From assembly GCF_050908995.1 (NCBI RefSeq), contig NC_135119.1, positions 25,387,001 to 25,451,000 on the forward strand: a DNA stretch of 64,000 nt. The letters run 5' to 3'. The DNA comes from Andrena cerasifolii (taxonomy: Eukaryota > Arthropoda > Insecta > Hymenoptera > Andrenidae). The notes beneath the pieces were generated by a model. The model was given only the letters and a program-made list of their open reading frames with translations. It was not told the DNA's origin and made no database searches. The translations under genes were made by a program, and so were the position numbers. Shown one piece after another: positions 12,248 through 23,032 of the stretch. How positions within the stretch are numbered: the stretch's first letter is position 1; each line of letters opens with the position of its first letter.

Positions 12248-15200
12248 TCACGTGACTTTCGTCTTGTTCTTCCTGAACGGGGGGAACAGGATCTTCCTGC
12301 GCCTCCGTTTCAGCTCGTCGTTGTCGGCGGTCGAGTTCGAGTCGGTGGAGAGCGTCTCGTCGTCCACGGACATCACCGTCGGCAGCTCCCTCAGCGTCTT
12401 CCTCTGGCTCCCCGTGGTCGTCGTGCCCGTCGCCGTCGATGTTAAAGGCTGACCTGACTTCTGGTGCCCGGATCGCTCCGCTGAGTCCAGCGAGTTCTCC
12501 GAGTAGGATGTCTTCGACAGGAATGCTGAGAGGATCTTGTCGTCGACCCCCAGGAGCATGTTGGTGTCCTGGCTGTGGGAGCGCACTATCCCACCGCTCT
12601 TCTCCCTGCTGGCTGCTTTCACTGGCTCGTCGGAGCCATCCCCAACGATGAAGTGCACCACGCTGCTCTCCGGTGGCGTGTCCTTCCCTGTCTCGCTGCT
12701 GGACGAGTCTGGAGGCAGTGAGGACTCCTTCCACGCCAGGCTCTCCAGGGTACCTGTGGATCAAGAGGAACATCATCATCGGGGCGGATAGTTTGGCGAA
12801 CAAGTTTTTTTTATGTGCTTTGCCTGGGACTCTAGTTCCTTCGTGGGTCTACGAGGGGACTCAGGAATGTGGTGGAACCTGTTTTAGATTGAGTTGATGT
12901 CTCTGATCGTTAGCTAATGACTTATGCAGGATTTAATGCACTTCTTTGGAGGAATTGTAATTTAAAGCTGCTCTCTTGTGTTCGTTAGGTTCATGAGAAA
13001 TAATTCCATGCAACATTGGAAGCTGTGCGAATTAGAAGATAAGAGGAGGAAGCAGAATCAACGAGATAAGATTGGGAGCATTTGTTTATATTCTACACCC
13101 GTATGTAAAAGCACCGTACTTTGCGGAAAGATGGCCTGCGAATATGTTGATATTCCAATGCATCTCCTTGCAATTGATCATTGAGATTCTACGCACTGAA
13201 GATATGGGAAACAATCTGCATGCGTTAGAGATTGCAATCATTGATTGAAAGGTAGAGATAAGAAACGTAGGTGAAAGGATCTCGTAGCTTGATACTTAAA
13301 TACACACGGAATTATTGGAACAGTGAGAGCCACCATACTGAGTACGTAGTTTTAATCTGCTGGAGGTTCGTTATCTAATCTATCGCTGCCATTGAACCAC
13401 AAAGAGCTGATTACATTTCTATATCTACTTAGGGAAATGAGTCTAATTCCAGAAATGTTGATGATTAACTTTACAGCTCTGCTAATAACTAAACAAGAAG
13501 ACAGAAAAATTTCTAGAGTGTCAAGCTTGAAGAAAAGCATCGATGAAAAGTATTCAAAGCATTAGATAAGAGTCTAAAAGCTTCCGAAGACACGATCGTG
13601 CTGTTACAAATTTTCGAGAGCATCTGTCGCGGACAACGATGGACGCTCGATGCTATCAGTACTCGCTTAATAACGATTCCTTCGTTTCAACGCCGAGGAA
13701 ATTAAAACTACATACTCGAGTGATTAATCGATCGTATTAGCGAGACGCGAAGAGGCGTTCTCCGCGGCTTAGGTCATACAAACAAGGCTCGTTGGTTTCT
13801 TGGTTTTCTCGCATGTTGCTTGATTTATTAACTGCTAACTATAAATTGTACACAATCTGGGTGGGGGTAACAAGTTGTTATATCAGAGTTAACGTATAGA
13901 TTCTTCTCTCTTCATATATAAACTTGCGTACTAGCTACTGTTCAAGAGTTTGGGTACACACGTGTTAATCAGGAAGATACTCGTACCGTTCTACCCCTAC
14001 GAGTTAGCGAAAACAGGTGGCAGAAGCTGTTCGATGCACTGCGATTACTGTCCTCCTATGTAATACATTCCAATTGTCCAGCGATACGTTGCCATATTAC
14101 AGTAACATCACATATCATGAGAGTTTCTTTGGCGTTGACTATCAACGATCAGTGAAACCAGGAACATTGGTAACAGTAGCGATTAACTATCAAGCATAAG
14201 AATAATAGCAATTAATCTCTCATTACAGTCCGAGTAAAACCAACTGGATGCTGAATGGATCTACTCCCATCACTCAGCTTCCCCCTCTAGCGTGGTGCAA
14301 CAGCGGGTGAAGTGGCATCAAGCAGTCACTTGACTTCGCCCCGACTATAACGAACCAACACTCCCTACAACTCCCAATTGATCAAAGATCCCTGAATCGC
14401 CATTCCCAAGCCTCCTCCTCCCACTTATCTCGCGCCGTTCCGTCCCCCCTAGAAGAGCGACGCACCCGGATGTACTTTGGAGCAGCGGCGCAGCGTTTCC
14501 ACTCCGCGTGGCCGAGCGTAAAAGGAGGAGACCTCGCGCCGCAATTCCCGCGCGCCCCTCGAGTCGCCCGAGAAGATTCTCACCTGCGTGAAATCCTCGG
14601 TCGAATCAGTCGTATCTAATTTTAATTGGCTCTAATATTAACGGTGACGCGACCGGGTGTGTCTCCACCCCAGGAAAATAGAATTCGCTTTCTTGGCATG
14701 ACCGCCGGATTCCCAGGAACCACTGGGATCACGGAAATCGGTCGGAGGGGGCGCGCGCCAGCCGTTCCTGCTCGTGGTAAGATTAACGGCCCTCCCGGGG
14801 TTGCGGTGGAAATTTATGGGGACCCAGGCGTACGCGCCGCGTGGTGCTCTCTCGCAGGAGACGCCACCTCCAGCGGCGACGTTCAATTAACATCCAATCC
14901 CGATGCCCCTCGTGCGCTCTAATTCCAACTATTAATAAAGCCACCGTTGCGCAATCCCTTTTCCGCGGCTCTGGCAAAACGAAACGCGCCTTTTGAGTCG
15001 CTAAAGCACTTGGCGGCCCGATTGATTCGACCAAGATCGCGCGACGGTCACGAGGATCCACGGTGCTGTCGCAAACGAGCTAAATGGTAACGAGGCGATA
15101 ATTTCAATTACCGCGCTCGGAACTCTTTAATTTTTTACAATCTATTGCCTGTTTATGGAGGAACAGCGCGTCAGGGTCGGTTAGGATGCACCTTGGGATT

Positions 15201-18200
15201 TAGCAGCGAACGATCGAGAGTTACGACGATCTAGATTCTAGATAACTACCGAGGGGAGGAGAATCGAAGCAGTCGCGACACGAGTTGACCCTTGTATGTC
15301 GGCAATTAAAGTCTGATTCATTACTGTTGTCGCTGGTCTTCGCCGATCCAGCACGCACGCTTCGTTTGGAACATGTACAAGCTTTGTTGGAATACATTTA
15401 GTTTGTTAATTCGTGTGTTACTTGGATCGTTTGTCCCGTAAACTGATTGCAGGCATCTTCCTTTCGTTTGGAAAAAGAGAAGCTATGGAACATTCCTGCG
15501 ACGCACGTGTGTACCGATTAACAATGAGATTATTCGTATCTGTGTGATATCACATAGTCTTTCGACATTTGTTATAAAGATAAACTGTTTATTTGTTCGT
15601 TCCGAGGTGTCGCGGAAAATTTCAATTACAAAAATATTTTGTCATGTTTCCTGTTCTGGTGTAATGGCGTCGCCACTTTGTAAATCGTACGTGTAAATAT
15701 AAACTTCTACGCATGTATTAACAATAAATTGGAAGATTCGTCGACAGGCTCCTCGTGAAACTGGACAAATCTGTATTAGGAAAGGGGAACATTCCAACGT
15801 TCAATCCTCCCTTTTCCTGTACACATCCCGATTGGAGGACTCGGGCAAAAAAGTCAGTCGTCTGTAACATTAATCGTAATGTCATTCTAGAGAGGAGAAT
15901 TGCCATCTATTAGGATATACTTTTGATCGCAGACGTCGCTTTCATGTCACACATTACTTTGGCATCTACAATTACACTTTAGGTTCCATGCGTCTACCAT
16001 GAATACTGATACGCTGTCACAGTCGAAGTTGTGAAAATTATTGCAAGAGTAATTCTGCGACAGCTGAACTGTCAGAAGCTTTGGGCAATGCGCAAAATGA
16101 ACAATATATCGCGCTCGCTTCGTTAGTCTTGCTTGAAACCGGTAAGTAAACTTTCTTCGGCCCCTAGAGTCGAATGGCAACAGAGCAAAGGAGTACTAAG
16201 TGCTTCGACACCTAATAACAATTCGCCACCAAATCAAAGACCACTGTAATCGTTAGTCGAATACTTCGAACAAGCTTAAAACAAGAAAATTGTACGTGTG
16301 TACATGTCTTTGTCTAACACAGCCTACGAGGCAATTAAAGTTAGTTCTACAATTACTCGTACTCCGAATTAAATAATAACAATCGCTGTGCCATAATTTA
16401 CGGCAATGCTTCAGAGAATAGACGTTAAAATAAAGAAACAGATTTTAGTGAAACTCAATAAAACGTTTTTCTTTTTACAATAAAATTGATAGCTAGCGTA
16501 TTCTTAATTGTTAAACAAATTCCTATAAGTAACATAATCTCGATACAAATGTATGTATATCTCTGCCCTAGGCATATTTAAGTAATAATATATTCCGTGA
16601 GGATAGTTCCGGCAACAACTGTCATGGCAACTCTAAAATACTCGTACATATTATTCTCATAAAACGCAGCTTTTACTGTAATGTGTGACATTAGCTATCC
16701 GCATCCTCAGTACCACTAACATCCTTCGACGGATGTTCTCAACTGTCTAGAGGTACTAAATACACAAGAAACTTTGCATGAGTGATTCAAATTGCATACG
16801 CCACTTTGAGATTTAAGGCAACCCGTGAATTCTAAATGAGAATTTCGATTTATCTGCAAGCTCGTACAAGCTCGCATCAACGACTGGCTAAACTTAGTAG
16901 AAATATGTTGAACGGTGCTTAAAAGACTGATCTTCACGAGTATCTACGTCACACCGTTGTCCGTCAACGGGGAAATTATCGATGTGACCAAAAGAGAAAC
17001 ACAGAAGAATTACTACCAGGAAGACAAACGAGTTAGTGAATTATTTATCTAGAAGGCGTCATCCACGTGATGGAGAATGGAAGATATATATATATATATA
17101 TATGTGCGGGTATATAAGTCGTCATATAAAGTTACAACAGTATGTACAAATTGAGCATTTGTTATATCAATCTATATACTCGTGGAAGTCCGTTTCCAGC
17201 TTACCTGCGGCACCGCACGATGATGGCGCGTACACCGAGCTTGCCTCGTCGTCTAAGTCGTCTTGGCTACTGAGCCGACCTATAAACATCAATTACACAC
17301 GATTATTCACATTAATTTGTCGTGTCTGAGGCGAAATTCCTTAATGAACACGCTGTAGGAATGTCGGTCTATCAAATGATAATTGCGAAACTGAAGGGGA
17401 TCCTTCTCTGAGCTCCCCGTGCTATCACAACCACTCCAAACATAAGCGAAATGTTAATAGTAGCTACAAGCCGCATTAATATTTAATGCCGCTGTTCGAA
17501 TTGTTCAAGAAATTCTGTGTCTGGTCTGAAGTTTAAATACCTCTGACTCCAAGGCCTCGCCCATTGGGTGTTCCTCTGTACAGAACAGTTTCCAAGTAGC
17601 TTATCCCATTATTGTTGATTATGTTGAAACCACAGAGAAGCTCGATCTGCTTCCAGCGGTGCACCCTCTCCTGCAATTCCGCGGTGACTTCGTTCAGCGA
17701 GGTTCTCGCTTCGACGATGCTCTTGTCCACCTCGTCGATAGACTTCCCGTGAGTCGAAACGAAGGCTCCTACCAAGCTCGATCGTTTCTTTCGTAATTTT
17801 TCGCACTAGGAAAGGCAATTAATACTGACGTGGAGTAAACGTCTATATTGTAATATAAAGTTATAGCGGTATAGTATCTTACCGCTTCTCGCGCTTGTTG
17901 CAACTGCTTCTCCGCCGATATCTTCTTCTTCGTGTACGATTTATTCTCAATCTCGTGAGTTAATTGCAACCAGTGTTGCAGTCCTGGAGGCGGGGACCAA
18001 CACCTGTCCTCGAGTTCACCTTCCGCGCGTTGTAACTCAACTTTTAGCATCTGCGAAGTGGAAATCGATTAGACCTGGAATAGAGCGATTCCGAATCCCG
18101 GGAGTAGAAATATACGCAGCGCTAACTTCAATTTCTGCTTTTAACTGGGAGACTTCTAGATCCGAATACGAAGCGTGCAGCCCCATACTTTCGTCTTGCA

Positions 18201-20602
18201 GGCGTTTCTCTAAATTCTGCTTCTCCGTTGTTGCACTCTCCTGCTCCATTCGTGCCCGCTCTAATTCTTTCTGTAAAGGACACGGTGCTGCGTTAATCGC
18301 GAAAACGAGCGAAAAGTAGATGCTAGCGCGTGGAGTTTAACGCACTTGCAAGTCTTCCAGAGCCAGCTCTGCTTTGTGCAAGCTTTCCATGTCCTTCATC
18401 ATTCTGATGAGATGATTCTGCGAGTTCTTCTTCTGTTGATATGCGTACCAGCATCCAATAAGCGCTCCGAATAGTAACGTTATCAGTATCAAATCTTTAA
18501 CACTGTGTCCAGTATCTATAGCATGGAAGATTGTTTTTAAAAGGGGTTTGAATGGAAAGGAACATCCTGATCTTTACCTTTTGGCGGTCCAAAGAGAACT
18601 ACATCCATGGCTTTTAAGGCGATCTTCTGTTTATGAATGGGGTCCTTGATGCCCAAAACATTGCTTAAGTAGTGCATGTTGTTTACAGCCAACCTGGAGG
18701 TAAATGGAAGACAGTGGCGTATTTAGTGTAAACAGTGCCTAGGGCAAGCGTAGAATTAGCGTTTATCACACAAAACATTTTATATAGAATTTAGATAATC
18801 CTTTTAAAGAAAGTGGAGCTGAAGGGCGGAAAAGACGAAAGTTAGAGGCAAATGAAGCCGAAAAGTGAAGCAAGTTTTTTTTCGAAGCTTCTCTAAAGAG
18901 GCATGCGAAGCACGCGAATAACAAACGTAAACTACTAATATTAATCATCCAAATAAATTTATTCAAGAAACACTATTTCTTTCGGTTTTTTTGCCCCCCC
19001 CCCAGCATTGGGGCCCAGGGCACGAGCCCCAGTTGCCCCACCCTAGATACGCCTCTGATGGAGGATGCTCAGCACACGAAATGCTCTGTCGCAGGGTTTT
19101 ATACAATGCAAGGTAAGTATACTCGACAGCAAATTTACCTTGGAAGCGTAGCACCAGTTACACGGTGTTGTATAAAAGTAGGAACATATTGAGGAAGCTC
19201 GACATTAGTAGACAGCCACTCGGACGCCTGTTCTATAGTCCAGTTGTGGACCTGCGGAGGCAATACGTCGATAAAGTAATTTCCAGCTGCTGAAAGCTGC
19301 GATTGCTACGGAGACAAATACAACATCTACGATACCTCCGACCTCAACCAGGCCTCCCAAAGTTCTCGTACGCTAATGTGCATATCATCGTTATGATGGA
19401 AAGCCCTCTGCCTCCTCTCATACCCAGCTTCGTACTGTAACTCTTCCCTTAAAAACTACAAGGAACACATCGTTGTGTTTTCATCAGTCGGAATGGAATG
19501 AACAAACGAACAGCGGTATACTCACATCGTCCGACTCTGAAAGGTCTACATTTCCATTGGCATCGTCGTCTAGTTGACTATGGAGTGATTTGATAGCTTC
19601 TAAACCTAGTCGATCATGAGAAGCCATTGTAAGACAAGCTAGGTCATCGTTACAAGTATCGGAACCTGTAATAAATTAAACGGCCTACGTTTGATCGTAT
19701 GTGTTTATGATTATGCCGAGCTTGTTATTGCAGGCGCCTTTCAATTAAGACCGCATTTGTACCCGTTGTTAAGTGTACCCGAGAAGCTTGTCTTCCAAAT
19801 GTATTAATGTAAAGCTGACAACGCGGCGAATATATATTTTGCACGGTACAAGTAGAATTCTCATAACGGAGCGTTGTTACCAAGTCGATGCGAGATTAAT
19901 TATATCTCTTCTGTAACATGATCATCATAAACACATTTCTTGTATCCACAAAAGGAAAAGGAAGATTAAAGTAAAACAAAGCCTCTTACTTCAAACATAA
20001 TCAAACTCATAAAAACCTCCTCGCACCTCCCAAGAGAAATACGCAACGTTCGGATCGTCGATTTTATTAGAATTTTAAGTACAATTACTGCCCGTCGACC
20101 CGAGCATCGCGTACTTCCTTCATTAAGTAACTACTAGAATCTCCGCCAACATTTCCCAATGAGGATCCAATACAAACAACTATACTACTCCATTCCTATA
20201 AAAAGCTCGATACAATTACTGCGATTCGGCGTAATCGTACGCGCAATCCCTCCATATACATGTTCACCAGCACACATACATAACCCGCATCCAAGATTAA
20301 TCTAGGATATACGAGGAAGAACAGAACGAATGCGAGGCAAGCGATTGTTGGCGTTAGAGGCGAGGATTAGCCAGCGATAGAGAAAGAAGTTTACCAGCTT
20401 CGTGGGCCACTGCCTGTGCCAGTCCATCGGTGAGCGTAGCAGAGAATGCTGATACTTTGGAATGTGAGCCTCCGGAGGAGCTGGACTGATAGCTCGGGCT
20501 GGAGTCAAGGGCCCCGCCGCTGGCGTCTACCGTGCTGGTACACCAATACAACAACTGCAGCCCGAACAGTAGAGTCGCATCGCTGATCACGGATGCTCGC
20601 AT
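12248..20602 (-). CDS. Stim: Stromal interaction molecule (STIM), ER calcium sensor
   Basis: STIM senses ER calcium and opens Orai channels. Eleven minus-strand exons: 20602-20395, 19665-19526, 19455-19336, 19251-19139, 18693-18578, 18515-18346, 18270-18127, 18050-17883, 17805-17541, 17279-17205 and 12753-12248. All phases close, giving 674 residues (human STIM1: 685). Signal peptide, residues 1 to about 27; a cysteine pair at 74 and 80; EF-hand loop 102-113 (DDDANGNVDLSE); SAM domain about 155-225; membrane segment about 241-258 (LILITLLFGALIGCW); coiled coil CC1; Orai-activating SOAR/CAD about 338-480 (PPGLQHWLQLTHEIE, HRWKQIELLCGF). The last exon ends in a polybasic tail at 655-670 (KRRRRKILFPPFRK), as expected for a phosphoinositide-binding end. 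That exon is assigned by phase and tail character and is the weakest join. The start is the first ATG before the signal peptide. Confidence 0.93.
12754..17204 (-). other. Large last intron of Stim
   Basis: 4.45 kb between Stim exons 10 and 11. It contains a TA microsatellite near 17085-17103 and a GC-rich patch near 14450-15060. I found no other exon, gene or transposon in it, although an alternative Stim exon could hide here. Confidence 0.5.
18712..19057. mobile_element. hAT MITE in Stim intron 4
   Basis: The terminus CAGTGGCGTATTTAG mirrors CTAGATACGCCTCTG. The 8-bp flanks ATGGAAGA (18704-18711) and ATGGAGGA (19058-19065) match at 7 of 8, the duplication length of the hAT superfamily. There is a C-run near 18994. 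Its edge lies 18 bp from the intron's 3' splice site. Confidence 0.8.
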
Positions 20603-21566
20603 TTTAAGGTTAGATACACCTTGTCAGTGACACCTCGCGCCCCCGTTGCACAGCTGCTGCAAGTCGAATGAAGCCGAATAACTAGCTCTTGGCCCGTTGT
20701 CACCTTTGACGTAGAGCCGCAATAGTGACCGCGCTCAAGGTTACAGTTATCAGAACCGGGGTGGCGATAGAATCTGACGAGCGCATAACACGCGCGAGAC
20801 ACGATCACGATATTACAGCAGCCCCATAACTGGCTGGCGCGCACCGTCGATCGTCGGCCCGCATCAAGGCCAGGGCGTCGGTCAACGTCCGAGATCTTCG
20901 CGCTCCTACCCGACGAAACGGACCGGACGATTTTAATCCAATTAAGTACACTGGCTCCGCCGACACGGGTTTTTCCTATATCAAGGCCACTGCCCACGAA
21001 CCAACGCTGCGGGAAATAATTAATTTAGATCGGAAACCCAGCATTCTCCCCGATTCTTCAGCCCGCGCATTCAGCTTGTGCGCCAATAATTGGAAATTCG
21101 CAATTGGCCGCGCGCGCGATCACTCGGGCGACGGTATTGGCTAGGAGCAGCTGGGAGCGAGTCGCTGTTGCTCGCTGCGGTGCATCGCCAGCAACAAGGC
21201 AGCGCGAAAAGTCATTTACTCATTTCAAGCATTTCGAGTGGTTTGCTGGCTGCACCTTGCTGCACTTTGGAGGGGGGAATGTTGTCACGCTGGGAGTGCG
21301 AGCCAGTTGCCTGCCATTGGCGTGTTTTCCCGTCGCAGTGGCGGGGATCGCAATTGAGCGTTTTTAACTTTTTTCGGATATACTTACGTGTTATATACGC
21401 AATTGCGAGGTTAATAATTGTATAAACCGGGTAATAATTGTTAATAATTGTTTTCTTTTTAGAGGTAAAGGATTTTAAGGTGATCACTGTTTGCATTGTT
21501 ATATATGTGTTACGTATTATGCGCGATACCTATATATATAGCTTGTAAGAATAAATTTGTTTGATT
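20603..21566. other. GC-rich upstream region of Stim
   Basis: Probably Stim 5' UTR and promoter. A minus-strand open frame at 20587-20997 overlaps the Stim start out of frame and is not supported as coding. Confidence 0.4.
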
Positions 21567-21800
21567 TAGGGTTTGTCGGTTTTTAAAAACCGGATTTAAA
21601 AACCGTTTTTTTTATAAATTTGTAAAATTCAATAAATATTCCCTAAATATTTAAAAAAAAAAACGATTTTTTAAAAATAAGTACAGATATTTATTTTCTA
21701 TTTTAATTATATTTTTTGTGAAAATTCGAATAGCGGTTTTTTGAGAATAGTGGAATTCGAAAACCGGTTTTCTGAAAAGTCGGTTTTTGTACACACCCTA
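21567..21800. mobile_element. hAT MITE with perfect 8-bp target duplication
   Basis: The element starts TAGGGTTTGTCGG and ends ACACACCCTA. It is flanked by GTTTGATT on both sides (21559-21566 and 21801-21808). The interior is rich in AAACCG/CGGTTT blocks. A partial relative lies at about 52660-52740. Confidence 0.8.
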
Positions 21801-21850
21801 GTTTGATTTCGCTGTATTGTATTTCAGTTGTTTCAATAAAATGCAGTTAA

Positions 21851-22173
21851 CAAGGGAAGATCCCGGAATTCGGAATTTCCAAAAAAATTGGAGACTGAAT
21901 ATGTTATTCAGGTGTAATCAATACTCTAATTAATCTGTAAAAGATAGGAAAAGAGTTTCAAGGACAAAACTTACTCCTTTTAATTAGAACTATCATTTGG
22001 TAACTTACAGTTATAACACAAAATTGGAAAATAGCTGGAATTTAAGGGGTCAATTTTACCCCCCTAGAGTGAATTTGGGCAGCAAACAAAAATTGCGTTG
22101 TAATTAGGAGGAAATCCCCTGCATGTTCACAAAGTCTCCAAAGTTGAATTTCCGGATTCAGGATTTTTCCTTC
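21851..22173. mobile_element. Palindromic foldback MITE, copy 3
   Basis: Same family as 9084-9517, shortened in the left arm. Left end CAAGGGAAGATCCCGG, right end AGGATTTTTCCTTC, flanked by TAA at 21848-21850 and 22174-22176. Confidence 0.75.
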
Positions 22174-22196
22174 TAAGTGATAAAATAGTATTAAGA

Positions 22197-22363
22197 CCGT
22201 CGCGCATTTTGGCGAAGCGCGGAGCGACGAAGTGAATCGAAGAAATTAATAATAATTAATTAATTGTCGCTGCGCTTCGGTCTGGTGTGCGCGGCTCCAT
22301 TAGAATCAATTTTTCATAAACTTTTCTTTTCGTATCGCCGGGCTTCGCCAAAATGCGCGACGG
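22197..22363. mobile_element. Small MITE with perfect 22-bp terminal inverted repeats
   Basis: CCGTCGCGCATTTTGGCGAA, continuing GC at 22217-22218, is repeated exactly in inverse at 22342-22363. The 167-bp element has no open frame. The flanks give no clear target duplication, and the superfamily is unknown. Confidence 0.65.
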
Positions 22364-23032
22364 CCTTTCTTCCACTACTTACTCCTTCCTTTTCCAAATT
22401 GTATGTAAAAGCAGAGGACTGGAGCAGACCAATTTTTTATTTGTTCCACTCCTGCTCCGCTCTGACATCAAAATACTTACTCCAGCTCCGCTCCAGTTGC
22501 TTTGTTTTAAATAAAAATTCTTTTAATACTTTCAAACAGTGATCTCTCAGTTGCAACAAACCGCATCTTTCTAGCTTTTCATTTTCATACAGAAAAAAAT
22601 TCATAAAGAATGCTTAATTTTCGGGCAAAGAAAGTACTACCTCCTTAACACTGGGCTGCGAGGCCCTACGATATAATATTTTTTCAGTGATGAAAAATTA
22701 AGATTTGGTATTTATTAAAGACATTTAACTCATCTGCTCTGATAAAAAGAAAAAATTCAAATAATAAAAAAAAAATGTTAATCCTGTTTTAAGATGCCAT
22801 CGGCTATTCCTCAGCTCTTTCCACTTTTTTTCCAAAGTTGCTGGCTCTGTTACACAGTTGCTTTTCGGAGGTATACTCACAAAATTTGGCCTACAATTAA
22901 ATAAGAGAGCCGCTCGGTAAAAAATAAAGAACAAGAAATTAATTTTTCTTAGAAAATATTATATTTAAGTCTTATACTCTTTGTAATAAATATTTTACAA
23001 TATCTCTCTCTCTCTCTCCCTCCTTCTTCCAC
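22364..23032. other. Flank of the transposase gene
   Basis: No gene is supported. A short CT microsatellite lies at about 23003-23020. The transposon's left terminus is expected in or just beyond this stretch but was not identified. Confidence 0.4.

Noticed and set aside
12216..12803. A 195-codon minus-strand frame longer than the chosen Stim exon frame
   Set aside because: The alternative frame gives a polybasic STIM-like end and matches the phase of exon 10. This one does not and has biased Arg/Gly/Glu content from GC-rich codons.
20587..20997. A 136-codon minus-strand frame just upstream of the Stim start
   Set aside because: It overlaps the Stim start codon in another frame and has no signal peptide or known motif. 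Likely 5' UTR or promoter.
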